A stretch of DNA of 64,000 nucleotides from Gemmatimonadaceae bacterium (GTDB lineage: Bacteria > Gemmatimonadota > Gemmatimonadetes > Gemmatimonadales > Gemmatimonadaceae). The notes beneath the pieces were generated by a model. It was not told where the DNA came from. It did not search any database and worked only from the letters and a program-made list of their open reading frames with translations. The stretch is taken from assembly GCA_036273715.1 (NCBI GenBank), contig DASUHB010000053.1, forward strand, positions 1 to 64,000, in the 5' to 3' direction. Position 1 is the first letter of the stretch. Each line of letters opens with the position of its first letter. Positions 8,912 through 17,831 of this stretch are shown here, piece after piece. Both the position numbers and the translations under genes were made by a program.

Positions 8912-8980
8912 CACTCTGCCTTTCCGACCTGCCTCACGAGCCATCTTCGGTCGTTCGTTCGTTTTTTCCCCGGGAAGTGC

Positions 8981-9010
8981 GGCGGTGCTGGATCCCCCAA
9001 CACACGGTCT
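8981..9010. repeat. Imperfect direct repeat, copy 2
   Basis: Second copy of the unit described at 8682-8714. It lies shortly after the stop of the debranching-type glycosidase, which reads on the minus strand towards this block. Confidence 0.6.
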
Positions 9011-9034
9011 CCAAGCGAACCTCCTAGCACCCGG

Positions 9035-11257
9035 TTAGAACAAATCGATTCTGACCCGCAACGGGTCGCCTTCGACATCGAGCAGGTTGGCCAGCGTCCG
9101 CTTGCCCCGCCGCGTGAACTGCAGCGACACGCGCGATCCGCCGATCTGCATGCCCTCGATTACGAGGCGGCGCAGAAACGGCGGCAGCAGCGGCTCCCGA
9201 ATGTGCAGCTCGTGCCCGGGCGCGTCCGGCAGGACCCCCGTCGACGCTTGCAGCAGCATGAAGAACGCGCCCGACGCCCACGCTTGCGGCGAGCAGCTCA
9301 CCGGATACAACACCGGACGACGGCCCTCCGTGCGCGGCATGCCGCAGTACAACTCGGGCAGGCGCTCGTATCGGACGCCGAGCGCGGCATCGTACAGCGC
9401 GTTGAAGATCGGCAGCATCGCCGGCTTCTGCCCCGTGAGCGACAAGCCTAACGCAACGATGCCGTTGTCGTGCGGCCACACCGATCCATCGTGATAGCTC
9501 ATCGGGTTGTACACCGGGTGCTCGGCGCTCAGCGTACGGAGCCCCCACCCGGAGAACATGTCGGGCGCGAGCAGCCGCTCGCCGGTCTTGGTGGCGCGCA
9601 ACGCGTCGGGCACGCGGCACCACAGCAGATGCCCGGCGTTCGACGTCACCGTCGGCAGCGGACGCTTGTCGCCGTCCAGCGCCAGCGCGAACGTGCCCAG
9701 CTCTTCGAGCCAGAATGCCTCGATGATCCGCTCCCGCAGCCGCGCCGCCTGGGCGCGCAGCGTTTTCGCGCGCGCGTGATCGCCGAGCGCGTGGTACAAC
9801 GCCGCCATGCGGCGCTTGGCATCGCATGCGTAGCCCTGCACCTCGACCAGCGCGACCGGCGGGTTGGGCAGCGTGCCGTCGGGGAAGGGAACGCCGTCCC
9901 ACGAGTCCTTCCACCCCTGATTCACCAACCCGTTAGGCGAGGTCTTGGCGTACTCGATGAACCCGTCGCCGTCGATGTCGCCGTAGCGATCCATCCACTC
10001 CAGCGCGCGCTCGGCGTTCGGCAGCAGCTCGCGCACCAGCGCGACGTCGCCGGTCCAGCGCCACGTCTCGTGCAGGAGCATGAGCCACAGCGGTGTCGCG
10101 TCCACCGTGCCGTAGTACGGCACGTGCGGAATCTCGCCCGCGCGCGCCAGCTCCCCGCGCCGCAGCTCGTGCATGATCCGCCCCGGCTGCTCTTCCGTCT
10201 CCGGATTCTCGCGCTGGCCCTGCATCCGCGCCAGATAGCGCAGCGTGTCGCACGCGATCCGCGGATTCATGCCTAACGTCTGCATCGACGTGATGATCGA
10301 GTCCCGGCCGAACGGCGTCGAGTACCACGGAATCCCGGCCGAGATGATGGCCTGGCCGTCGACGCGCGTGTACAGCGCACGCAGGTCGATCGTCGCCTGT
10401 TCCAGCGCCGTGTTGAAATCCGGCACGTTGCTCACGAACCGCGTACACGAGTCGCGCCACGCGTCGTACTGCCGCTCGATCGCGTCGTGCCGATGCCGGA
10501 AGCTCCGATGGCCGTTCCGCCGCCGATGATGGTCGCCGTCGTCGCGGGGCGGCGACGCGTCCGGAATCACGTGCCACTCCAGGTGGTGCGGCCGGTTAGG
10601 CTCGAGCCGGAACCGCCACCGCGCGCCATCCGGCCCGATGTCATCCGGTTCGACGTCGAAGCACACCACACTGCGAATCACACGGCCGTCGCGGCCGCGA
10701 TACGAAAACGCGATCGATCGCTCGTCGACGTCCGGTTCGTAAAACGTGCCGCGCTCTTTGCGCTTCCAGCCGCGCACCTCGAAGATGTCCGCGAAGTCGT
10801 TGGCCACCGACAACGCGGCCCAGAACTCGATGGGCGCCGTGAGAAAATTCGTGAACGTCACGCGCTCCGTCAGCTGCTCATCGAGCAGCAGCTGCCGCCG
10901 CACGTGCACGGCATTGGCGACGTTCCAGGCGTCGCCGCCAAACACCTTGTCGTCGATCGCCAGGTCGATTTGCGCACTGAACGTCCGAATCACCTGCGCC
11001 GACAGTTGGATGGGCGTGCCGCCGGCCACGTTCAAGACGTAGTGGCTCAGCATGCGCGTGTCGTGGTGGAAGAGACCGAGGCCGCAGTGACCCGGCGGGT
11101 CGACGTTGCCCTGTGCATCGAGCAGCAGAAAGAGCAGCTCGTGCTTGAGCACCATGCTTTCATGCAATGTCGTCCCGTGCCGGCAATCGATGGACGAATA
11201 TCCTACTGCGTCCTGCATTGAGATCGGTGCCGGCTCCGTCTTTCTTTCAACCTTCAT
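9035..11257 (-). CDS. Glycogen debranching-type enzyme (amylo-alpha-1,6-glucosidase family)
   Basis: A 740-residue cytoplasmic glycoside hydrolase. The N-terminal part (to about residue 230) looks like the GDE N-terminal domain (GNVDPPGHCGLGLFHHDTRMLSHY, EFWAALSVANDFADIFEVRG), followed by the (alpha/alpha)6 barrel with AGIPWYSTPFGRDSIIT, NQGWKDSWDG and SYHDGSVWPHDNGIVA. Bacterial members with this architecture are annotated as amylo-alpha-1,6-glucosidases acting on branched alpha-glucans or storage oligosaccharides. Its first 11 bases overlap the end of an upstream glycosyltransferase, so both are probably co-translated for glycan or osmolyte metabolism. It could instead have another oligosaccharide substrate. 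Confidence 0.87.
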   Translation of the reverse strand: MKVERKTEPAPISMQDAVGYSSIDCRHGTTLHESMVLKHELLFLLLDAQGNVDPPGHCGLGLFHHDTRMLSHYVLNVAGGTPIQLSAQVIRTFSAQIDLAIDDKVFGGDAWNVANAVHVRRQLLLDEQLTERVTFTNFLTAPIEFWAALSVANDFADIFEVRGWKRKERGTFYEPDVDERSIAFSYRGRDGRVIRSVVCFDVEPDDIGPDGARWRFRLEPNRPHHLEWHVIPDASPPRDDGDHHRRRNGHRSFRHRHDAIERQYDAWRDSCTRFVSNVPDFNTALEQATIDLRALYTRVDGQAIISAGIPWYSTPFGRDSIITSMQTLGMNPRIACDTLRYLARMQGQRENPETEEQPGRIMHELRRGELARAGEIPHVPYYGTVDATPLWLMLLHETWRWTGDVALVRELLPNAERALEWMDRYGDIDGDGFIEYAKTSPNGLVNQGWKDSWDGVPFPDGTLPNPPVALVEVQGYACDAKRRMAALYHALGDHARAKTLRAQAARLRERIIEAFWLEELGTFALALDGDKRPLPTVTSNAGHLLWCRVPDALRATKTGERLLAPDMFSGWGLRTLSAEHPVYNPMSYHDGSVWPHDNGIVALGLSLTGQKPAMLPIFNALYDAALGVRYERLPELYCGMPRTEGRRPVLYPVSCSPQAWASGAFFMLLQASTGVLPDAPGHELHIREPLLPPFLRRLVIEGMQIGGSRVSLQFTRRGKRTLANLLDVEGDPLRVRIDLF

Positions 11258-12344
11258 GATGGTTTGGTAAGAGACGTGTGGCGCTGGAGCGGGCTCCTCG
11301 CTTCATGCGAGCACCCGACCGTCCCTTCGCGGCTGCGCGCGCGTACAGGCGCTCGTAGTCGCGCACCATGCGGTCGCGTCCAAAGCGTTCGATCGCTCGC
11401 GCTCGACATCGCTCGCGATCGAACTCGTCGAGGATGCTCCCGCGCTGCACGATCTCCCGCATTTCGGTCGCATCTCGCACCACGAATCCCGTCACACCCT
11501 CCTCGACGAGCTCCGGCACGCTGCCGTGCGGATACGCGATCACCGGGCATCCGCTCAACATGGCTTCGATCAACGCCAAACCGAAGGGCTCGTTCCACGT
11601 GATCGGCGCCAGAAGCGCGCGGGCGTCCCGGAGCAACGGCACCTTCTCGTCAATCCCGATGCTGCCGAGCATTGTCACGTGAGAGGCCGCGAGACGGTGC
11701 GACATTTCACGACTCCCGAACTCGGCGTCCTGCGGATGGACCTCGCCTGCGACGCGGACCGGCACGCCGGCGGCTCCTGCGACGTCGATCGCGACGTGCG
11801 GCCCCTTCACCTGAGTAAAGCGTCCCACGAAGCACACGTAGTCGCTCGGCGACGGCGTCCATTCGTACTTCTTCGGGTCGAGCCCGTGGTAAATCACCTC
11901 GATGTGCGGGAGCGGAATCTCGCGACTCGCCTGGTCGTGCGAGATGGCGACATACCAGGCGTCGGGGAAAAAGCGATAGAAGCTCGAGAGCTCCTCTTCG
12001 CGCACATGATGCAGGGTGTACACGAGGGGCGGCGACTGCGTGGCGCGCCAGCACGCGAGCGCGCTGGCCGAGTTCGCATGCACCACATCGAAGTCGTGCG
12101 AGGTGACTTCGTGCAGCGCCCACGAGACGTGATTGATGTCCGCCAGTGCCTGCGGGGGCCACTGTGCGTGCTGGTACAGCGCGCGTCGCTCGACGCACAC
12201 GCTGGAATCGCCGGTGGCGAACAGCGTGACCTGATGACCACGCTCCGCAAGACCTTCAGCCAATTCGGCTACTACGAGCTCGGTGCCGCCATAACGAGGG
12301 GGTGGTACGGCTATGAACGGCGTGGACAGCAATGCGATACGCAT
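11247..12344 (-). CDS. Glycosyltransferase, GT4 family
   Basis: A 365-residue GT-B enzyme. The N-terminal domain shows the glycine-rich acceptor-side loop PPPRYGGTELVVAELAEGLAERGHQVTLFATGDS. The C-terminal half carries VCFVGRFTQVKGPHVAIDVA and the nucleotide-sugar-binding ITWNEPFGLALIEAMLSGCPVIA with the E-x7-E motif of family 4. No signal peptide is present. It transfers a sugar from a nucleotide sugar with retention; donor and acceptor are unknown. It overlaps the debranching-type gene by 11 bases and lies downstream of the GntR regulator by 108 bases, so it starts its own transcription unit or is read through from it. Confidence 0.85.
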   Translation of the reverse strand: MRIALLSTPFIAVPPPRYGGTELVVAELAEGLAERGHQVTLFATGDSSVCVERRALYQHAQWPPQALADINHVSWALHEVTSHDFDVVHANSASALACWRATQSPPLVYTLHHVREEELSSFYRFFPDAWYVAISHDQASREIPLPHIEVIYHGLDPKKYEWTPSPSDYVCFVGRFTQVKGPHVAIDVAGAAGVPVRVAGEVHPQDAEFGSREMSHRLAASHVTMLGSIGIDEKVPLLRDARALLAPITWNEPFGLALIEAMLSGCPVIAYPHGSVPELVEEGVTGFVVRDATEMREIVQRGSILDEFDRERCRARAIERFGRDRMVRDYERLYARAAAKGRSGARMKRGARSSATRLLPNHHEG

Positions 12345-12452
12345 GCGACGCGACTACCTCTCCACGACATAGGTTCGGCACGGTTACGCAGCGCAGAACG
12401 TGTGCCGAGGGGACCTTGGCGGCCCCGTGCGTCGTGAAGGAGATCGATGCGG

Positions 12453-13217
12453 CTACTCGCGCACCAGACTCGTCACGTAGGTGAATCGGTCGCCCGGGTG
12501 AATGGCGCTGGAGAGCTCGATGAGCGTGCCGTTTTCGCGGTAATAGCGCCGCACGGCGCGCAGCGCTGGACTTCCGGCATCGGCGCGGAGCAAACTCGCC
12601 TGCCGCTTGCCCAGCCGGATCGCCTGGATGCTCTGTTCGATGCGCGCGATCCGGATGCCGTACGTCCGCTCCAACATGGCGGAGATCGGGCCGGCGACGG
12701 TCTCGAGATGCTTGTCGATGTCGGGCAGGCCGGCATCGACGTAGGCCGTCGTCATGCAGATCGGACGCGAATCGTTAGGCACCGTGCGCAGGCTGTTCAG
12801 TCTCAGCCAGGCGTGTCCCTCGCGGCACTCGAGCACGCCGGCCAGTTGGGCATCGCAGATCACGCGCTTTTCGGAGAGAATCTGGATGCGCGTTTCGTCG
12901 GCGTACTGCAGCAGGTCGCTGATCGAATTCGTGGGCTGCCGGTAGATGGCCGGCGGCAGCTGGGCGATCACCTTGGTGCCGGTGCGGCGATGCCGCGAGA
13001 TGAGCCCCGCGTCGCGCAGCTTGCGCAGCGCCTCCCGCACCGTCGAGCGGCTGATGCCGTAGTGCGCACACAGCTCCATCTCGGTGGGCAGCAACCCGCC
13101 CACCGGATATGCGCCGGCGCCGATCATGGCGATCAGCTCGTCGGCGATCTGTTGATACCGGGGCGCGTCGGCCGAGCCGTCGGCGGCAGCGCGTCCCTGG
13201 GGCGCACGGGTGGTCAT
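12453..13217 (-). CDS. GntR-family regulator with UTRA ligand domain (HutC type)
   Basis: A 254-residue transcription factor. Residues 20-85 form the winged helix-turn-helix (PRYQQIADELIAMI, LPTEMELCAHYGISRSTVREALRKLRDAGLI). Residues about 95-250 form a UTRA domain with the typical RLNSLRTVPNDSRPICMTTAYV and final YRENGTLIELSSAIHPGDRFTY, which binds a small effector. HutC-type regulators usually repress amino-acid or sugar-acid catabolic genes until the effector appears. Its gene is 15 bases downstream of the amino-acid ABC ATPase. The palindrome TGT-N4-ACA at 13998 and upstream of the aminotransferase operon is the likely operator. Confidence 0.88.
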   Translation of the reverse strand: MTTRAPQGRAAADGSADAPRYQQIADELIAMIGAGAYPVGGLLPTEMELCAHYGISRSTVREALRKLRDAGLISRHRRTGTKVIAQLPPAIYRQPTNSISDLLQYADETRIQILSEKRVICDAQLAGVLECREGHAWLRLNSLRTVPNDSRPICMTTAYVDAGLPDIDKHLETVAGPISAMLERTYGIRIARIEQSIQAIRLGKRQASLLRADAGSPALRAVRRYYRENGTLIELSSAIHPGDRFTYVTSLVRE

Positions 13218-13232
13218 CGTTCGTCGTCTACG

Positions 13233-13985
13233 TTAGGCGCCGACCATGTCGTGTTGCAAGATCTTGGACAGAAAGTCCCGGGCGCGGTCGGTGTGCGGCT
13301 GGTTGAAGAAGGAGGCCGTGTCGCGGTCCTCCAGAATCCTGCCGCGGTCCATGAACAGCACGCGGTCGGCAACGCGGCGCGCGAACGCCATCTCATGGGT
13401 CACGATCATCATCGTCATGCCCTGCTCGGCGAGACTGCCCATCACATCCAGCACCTCGGAGATCATTTCGGGATCGAGCGCCGACGTCGGTTCATCGAAC
13501 AACATGGCGACCGGGTCCATGGCGAGCGCGCGCGCAATCGCCACGCGCTGTTGCTGGCCGCCGGACAGGGCTGCCGGGAACTTGTGCGCGTGGTCCGCCA
13601 GTCCGACGCGCTCGAGGAGCGCCATGGATCGCTCGGTCGCGGCAGCGGGCGTGCGTTTGCGCACGTAGATCTGGGCGAGGTTGATGTTATCGAGTGCTGT
13701 GCGGTGGGGGAACAACTCGAAGCTCTGAAATACCATGCCGATTCGGGCGCGCAGCGCGGAGAGATCGGCGCCGGGCGCCCGAATCGAGCTCCCGTCGACA
13801 AGGATGTCGCCATCGTCGATCGTCTCAAGACTGTTGATGCACCTGATGAGGGTGCTCTTGCCGGAACCCGATGGGCCGCAGAGCACTACCACTGAGCCTG
13901 CGGCGATGCTCGCCGAGCAGCCGTCGAGAACCCGGAAGTCGCCGTACGATTTCGACACGTTCCGAATCTCGATCATCGCGCTCAT
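13233..13985 (-). CDS. aapP: Amino-acid ABC transporter ATP-binding protein (AapP/GlnQ type)
   Basis: A 250-residue polar amino-acid importer ATPase with Walker [10 protein letters not shown] (37-45), Q-loop [10 protein letters not shown], signature LSGGQQQR, Walker [16 protein letters not shown] and switch His in [19 protein letters not shown]. The CASPERT-like GIM...PHRTALDNI segments are those of the AapP/GlnQ group. No permease or binding protein is next to it; the AapJQM genes at 213-3489 lack an ATPase, so this one likely serves them from 10 kb away. The ATG at 13985 is 12 bases from the palindrome TGTCCGGACA, consistent with shared GntR control. An ATG at residue 4 is also possible. 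Confidence 0.88.
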   Translation of the reverse strand: MSAMIEIRNVSKSYGDFRVLDGCSASIAAGSVVVLCGPSGSGKSTLIRCINSLETIDDGDILVDGSSIRAPGADLSALRARIGMVFQSFELFPHRTALDNINLAQIYVRKRTPAAATERSMALLERVGLADHAHKFPAALSGGQQQRVAIARALAMDPVAMLFDEPTSALDPEMISEVLDVMGSLAEQGMTMMIVTHEMAFARRVADRVLFMDRGRILEDRDTASFFNQPHTDRARDFLSKILQHDMVGA

Positions 13986-13997
13986 CTCGCGCTCATA

Positions 13998-14007
13998 TGT
14001 CCGGACA
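13998..14007. promoter_or_regulatory. Perfect palindrome TGTCCGGACA, probable GntR operator
   Basis: A 10-bp perfect palindrome in the 101-base divergent gap between the ABC ATPase (minus) and the amidohydrolase (plus). It matches the two TGTAYGGACA sites before the aminotransferase operon. One site here could regulate both divergent genes. The assignment to the neighbouring GntR protein is inference. Confidence 0.6.
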
Positions 14008-14086
14008 AGTAGAATGATAAACTTCGGCGCCTTCCGGGTGCGGTGTCAAGCCGATCCGGTCGCCTTACACGAGCGAGCGAATCGAC

Positions 14087-15385
14087 ATGGGATCGAGCAT
14101 GCGTTGGGCAATGGGGGCGTGGGTCCTGGCGGCGGTTACCCTGTCCGCCCAGGCGCCGGCGGCGGCGCACGATACGGCGGCGGAGCTGCTCGTTCCGGCG
14201 CGGGTATTCGACGCGCCGGCCGGCACGACGCATGATGGTTGGGCGGTGCTGGTCCGCGGAGACCGCATTGCCTCCGTTGGCCCCAGATCCTCCATCAAAG
14301 TGCCGGCCGGCACGCGCGTGATCGACCTGCCCAACGCAACGCTGCTGCCGGGACTCATCGAGGGTCACTCGCATCTCTTCCTGCATCCATACGTGGAGAC
14401 GTCGTGGTCGGACCAGGTGCTCAAAGAGCCGCTCGCCTTGCGTGTGGCCCGCGCGACGGTTGCGGCCCGCCGCACGCTGCAGGCAGGCTTCACCACCGAG
14501 CGTGATCTGGGGACCGAGGGCGCCGGCTATGCGGACGCGGGTCTCGAGCAAGCGATCAACAAGGGAATCATTCCTGGCCCGCGTCTCCTGGTCGTCACGC
14601 GCGCCATCGTTGCAACAGGATCATACGGGCCGAGTGGATTTGATCCGAGGTGGGATGTCCCGCAGGGGGCGGAGGAGGCCGACGGGGTCGAAGGGATCAC
14701 GCATGCGGTTCGTAACCAGATCAAGCACGGCGCGGACTGGATCAAGCTCTATGCGGACCACGAGTGGGGTCCGAACGGCGAGACGGAGCCGACGTTTACG
14801 ATCGAGGAGCTCAAGACCGCGGTGGAGGTGGCGCGCAGCTCGGGCCGATACGTGGCGGCGCATGCGCGGGGCAACGAAGGGGTGCGACGCGCGGTGTTGG
14901 CCGGCGTGACGACCATCGAGCACGGCGATTCAGTGACTCCCGAAGTTTTCAAGATGATGGTGGACCGAGGCATTCCGCTGTGCCCCACGCTGTCCGGCAA
15001 CGAGGCCGGTTTCCTTCGCAACGGGTGGCGCAAGGGCATCGATCCGATGCCGCCCGCCGTCGCGCTCAAGCACCGCACGTTCAAGGATGCGTTGGAGGCC
15101 GGGGTCATGATCTGCAACGGTAGCGATGTTGGCGCCTACCCGCACGGTGACAACGCGCGAGAGATCGAGTTACTGGTGGAGTACGGGATGACGCCGGTGC
15201 AGGCGCTGCAGTCGGCGACTGTGCTTGACGCGCGCGTGTTTCACCTGGCCGATCGCGGCAGTATCGCCCCGGGGCTGCTGGCCGATCTCGTGGCGGTCGA
15301 GGGTGATCCGACGCACGACATCCACGCGCTGCACCACGTGCGGTTCGTGATGAAAGGCGGGCAGGTCGTTCCGTTAGGCGAGTGA
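14087..15385 (+). CDS. Secreted metal-dependent amidohydrolase (Xaa-Arg dipeptidase-like)
   Basis: A 432-residue amidohydrolase-superfamily enzyme with an N-terminal signal peptide (MRWAMGAWVLAAVTLSAQAPAAA). Metal ligands of the subtype I site are visible: GLIEGHSHLFLHP in place of the usual HxH, a Lys in GADWIKLYA, AAHARG, TIEHGD, and the final Asp in ICNGSDVGAYPHG. The C-terminal GSIAPGLLADLVAVEGDP closes the composite beta-sandwich. Relatives include prolidases, imidazolonepropionase-like enzymes and Sgx9260-type dipeptidases. Being divergent from an amino-acid importer ATPase with a shared operator, a role in periplasmic release of amino acids from small peptides is plausible. A second ATG at 14099 starts the signal peptide directly. 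Confidence 0.82.
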   Translation: MGSSMRWAMGAWVLAAVTLSAQAPAAAHDTAAELLVPARVFDAPAGTTHDGWAVLVRGDRIASVGPRSSIKVPAGTRVIDLPNATLLPGLIEGHSHLFLHPYVETSWSDQVLKEPLALRVARATVAARRTLQAGFTTERDLGTEGAGYADAGLEQAINKGIIPGPRLLVVTRAIVATGSYGPSGFDPRWDVPQGAEEADGVEGITHAVRNQIKHGADWIKLYADHEWGPNGETEPTFTIEELKTAVEVARSSGRYVAAHARGNEGVRRAVLAGVTTIEHGDSVTPEVFKMMVDRGIPLCPTLSGNEAGFLRNGWRKGIDPMPPAVALKHRTFKDALEAGVMICNGSDVGAYPHGDNAREIELLVEYGMTPVQALQSATVLDARVFHLADRGSIAPGLLADLVAVEGDPTHDIHALHHVRFVMKGGQVVPLGE

Positions 15386-15388
15386 TGC

Positions 15389-16909
15389 GTGGCTGAGCCG
15401 GCCGCGTCCGCCGTGCAGCGAGCGCGGGCCTGGTACGTCACCGGGTGCGCCGAGACCGATCGGGGCGAGTACGCGACGGCTGCGGCCAGTTTCGAGCGCG
15501 CGCTCGCCATCGCGCCCGACTGGTGCGAGGCCCAACACAATCTTGGCCGGGCGCTGTTCGAGATCGGGCGCGTCGATGATGCCGTGGGATGCTTCGAGCG
15601 CGCCGCGCTCGGTCCCCAGCCCGGGCTGCCTCGCGCCATGTGCGCCGTGGCGATCCCGGGCAGCAGCGCCGATCACGCGGCGGTGCTCGGTGCCCGGCAG
15701 AGGTGGGCGCGCGAGTTCCTTCCGCCAATGCAACCCGGGCCGTCGCCCCGCCGCATCGCGCCCGGCGACCGGCTGCGGGTGGGGTACGTGTCGTCGTTTT
15801 TCCATCGGCCGAATTGGATGAAGCCCGTATGGGCGCTGCTCAACCATCATGACCGGGACGTCGTTGAGGTGCACCTCCTTGCCGACAGCCCGGGATGGAC
15901 GGGCGGCGGCGGCTATCGGCCGCACCCCGCGGATCGCGTCCACGCCATCGCCGGGCTGCCTAGCGAAGAGGCGGCCGCGGCGATCGAGCGCTTGGGCATC
16001 GATGTGCTGGTGGACCTGAATGCGTTCAGCAAACCGGCGCGGTTGCCGCTCTATCAGTGGCGGCCGGCGCCCGTGGTCGTGTCGTGGTTCAACATGTACG
16101 CGACGAGCGGCATACCGTGCTTCGACTACATCGTCGGCGACGACACGGTAATTGCCCCCGGCGAGGAGCGCCATTACTGCGAGCGCGTGGTGCGCGTGGA
16201 TGGAACGTATCTGGCGTTCGAGCCGTCGGGCGACGCGCCCGATGTCGTGGACGCGCCGTGCGCGGGCTCCGGCAAGATCACGTTTGGATGCCTCGCGTCG
16301 CAATACAAGCTGACGCCGCAAGTGTTCGACGCCTGGGGACGCATCCTCGGCCGCGCGCCGTCGAGCCGGCTCCTTCTCCGCAACGCGGCGCTCGGCGCCG
16401 CGAGCGTTAGGCGCTACGTGCACGACGAGCTCGCCGCGCGCGGCGTGGCGCCCAGCCGCTTCCAGCTGCTCGGCCGCGCCGATCACGTGGAGTTCCTGCG
16501 GACCTACGATGCGATCGATGTCGCGCTCGATCCCTTTCCGTACAGCGGCGGCACGACGACGATGGAGGCGATCTGGCAGGGCGTGCCCGTGCTCACCTTC
16601 CTTGGTGACCGTTGGGCATCGCGCACGAGCGCGTCGATCCTGCACGCGGCGGGACTGTCCGAGTTCGTGGCCCGAGACGTGGACGACTACGTCGATCTCG
16701 CCAGCCGTCTCGCGACATCGCCCGACGGCGCGACGAGGCTGGCCGCACTGCGGCGGAACATGCGCGCGCAGGTGCGAGACTCCGATGCCTGCAACGGACC
16801 GAAGCTCGCACGAAGCATGGAGCGCTTGTACCGCGGCATGCACGGCGCGCGCGCCGAGGCCGCGCACCGCGAGCGCCGCGTCTTCCGCGAGTCAGGCCCC
16901 GCGGCGTAA
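15389..16909 (+). CDS. OGT/SPINDLY-like glycosyltransferase with short TPR region (GT41)
   Basis: A 506-residue protein. Residues 10-75 hold about two TPR-like repeats (CAETDRGEYATAAASFERALAIAPDWCEAQHNLGRALFEIGRVDDAVGCFERA). Residues about 120-490 are the GT-B domain of the O-GlcNAc-transferase/SPINDLY family: LRVGYVSSFFHRPNWM, the DVLVDLNAFSKPARL segment, KITFGCLASQYKLTPQVFDAWGRIL, and DPFPYSGGTTTMEAIWQGVPVLT. It probably glycosylates proteins or an envelope acceptor. The GTG at 15389 follows the amidohydrolase stop by 3 bases, so the two are co-transcribed. The TPR tract is much shorter than in eukaryotic OGT. Confidence 0.85.
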   Translation: MAEPAASAVQRARAWYVTGCAETDRGEYATAAASFERALAIAPDWCEAQHNLGRALFEIGRVDDAVGCFERAALGPQPGLPRAMCAVAIPGSSADHAAVLGARQRWAREFLPPMQPGPSPRRIAPGDRLRVGYVSSFFHRPNWMKPVWALLNHHDRDVVEVHLLADSPGWTGGGGYRPHPADRVHAIAGLPSEEAAAAIERLGIDVLVDLNAFSKPARLPLYQWRPAPVVVSWFNMYATSGIPCFDYIVGDDTVIAPGEERHYCERVVRVDGTYLAFEPSGDAPDVVDAPCAGSGKITFGCLASQYKLTPQVFDAWGRILGRAPSSRLLLRNAALGAASVRRYVHDELAARGVAPSRFQLLGRADHVEFLRTYDAIDVALDPFPYSGGTTTMEAIWQGVPVLTFLGDRWASRTSASILHAAGLSEFVARDVDDYVDLASRLATSPDGATRLAALRRNMRAQVRDSDACNGPKLARSMERLYRGMHGARAEAAHRERRVFRESGPAA

Positions 16910-16957
16910 TTTTTCGGCATCCCGATCATTCTTCCCCCGAGACGGACGCATGCGACC

Positions 16958-17800
16958 GTGAAGTCGATTCTTTCCTTCCGAAACGTTCCGGTGCTGGCGT
17001 GCGCGGCCGGGCTCTGCGCGCTCGTGGCCGGCGCTGCCCGGGGCCAGGCCCTTGCGCCGCACGCCAAGGCAGTCACGCTCCTGATCTTCGAGAATCGCGA
17101 CTACACGGCCATCGTGGGCGCCAAGGAGGCGCCCTATCTCAATGCCGCGCTGGTGCCGCAGGCGGCCGTGATGACGAACAGCCACGCGACCGCGCATCCG
17201 AGCCAGCCGAACTACGTCGAGCTGTTTTCGGGCAGCGTGCAGAGCGTGACCGGCGACGAATGTCCGGATTCCTCGCACGCGCCCAACATCGCGACGCAGC
17301 TGCTCGCGGCGCACTTTACGTTTCGCGGCTACGCGGAGTCGATGCCTAACGCTGGCTTCACCGGATGCGAGGGCAGCAAGGGGTTGTACCGGCGCAAGCA
17401 CAACCCGTGGGCCGATTTCTCCAACGTGCCGGGGGCGCTGAGCCAGCCGTTGCCGTGGTCGGCCGCGTCGCTTGCCATCGTGGTTCCCAACATGTGCAAC
17501 GACATGCACGATTGCAGCACGACCGTGGGCGACACCTGGATGAAGCAGAACCTGCCGGCGATCATGAAGTGGGATGCCGCGCACGACGGCCTGCTGATCA
17601 TCACGTGGGACGAGGCCGCGCCGGACGCCGACGGCACGAACCACATCGCGACGCTGCTCATCGGGCCGATGATCAAACCCGGCCGCTATGACCAGCACAT
17701 CGACCACGATGACGTGCTGCGGACCATCGAACAGATCTACGGCCTGCCGTGTATCGCGAACGCGTGCGGTAAGACGGGCATCACCGGCGTTTGGCGCTGA
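16958..17800 (+). CDS. Secreted phosphoesterase family protein (acid phosphatase/phospholipase C-like)
   Basis: A 280-residue exported protein with signal peptide ending GAARGQA. The core resembles the phosphoesterase family (PF04185-type): IFENRDYTAIVG with Glu/Asn at the metal site, SHATAHPSQPNYVELFSG with the catalytic Thr/His region, ITWDEAAPDADG, and a final HIDHDDVLRTIEQIYGL. Four cysteine pairs suggest disulfides in the periplasm. Such enzymes hydrolyse phosphomono- or diesters. The start is a GTG at 16958; there is no adjacent functional partner apart from the preceding glycosyltransferase. The specific substrate is unknown. Confidence 0.8.
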   Translation: MKSILSFRNVPVLACAAGLCALVAGAARGQALAPHAKAVTLLIFENRDYTAIVGAKEAPYLNAALVPQAAVMTNSHATAHPSQPNYVELFSGSVQSVTGDECPDSSHAPNIATQLLAAHFTFRGYAESMPNAGFTGCEGSKGLYRRKHNPWADFSNVPGALSQPLPWSAASLAIVVPNMCNDMHDCSTTVGDTWMKQNLPAIMKWDAAHDGLLIITWDEAAPDADGTNHIATLLIGPMIKPGRYDQHIDHDDVLRTIEQIYGLPCIANACGKTGITGVWR

Positions 17801-17831
17801 CGGCCTCGCTGGATGCCGGCGGCGGCCTAAC

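Larger units (their letters stand above)
8446..9034. other. 589-base non-coding block with inverted and direct repeats
   Basis: I see no convincing gene here. From the left it holds the operon promoter and operators (8478-8529), a short hairpin gtcgcct-gagc-aggcgac (8543-8560), a palindrome tactatagta (8627-8636), an imperfect direct repeat copy (8682-8714), the long inverted repeat (8785-8911), and the second direct repeat copy (8981-9010). The base composition is less G+C-rich than the flanking genes. It separates two minus-strand operons and probably holds the terminator of the debranching-enzyme operon. Confidence 0.6.
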
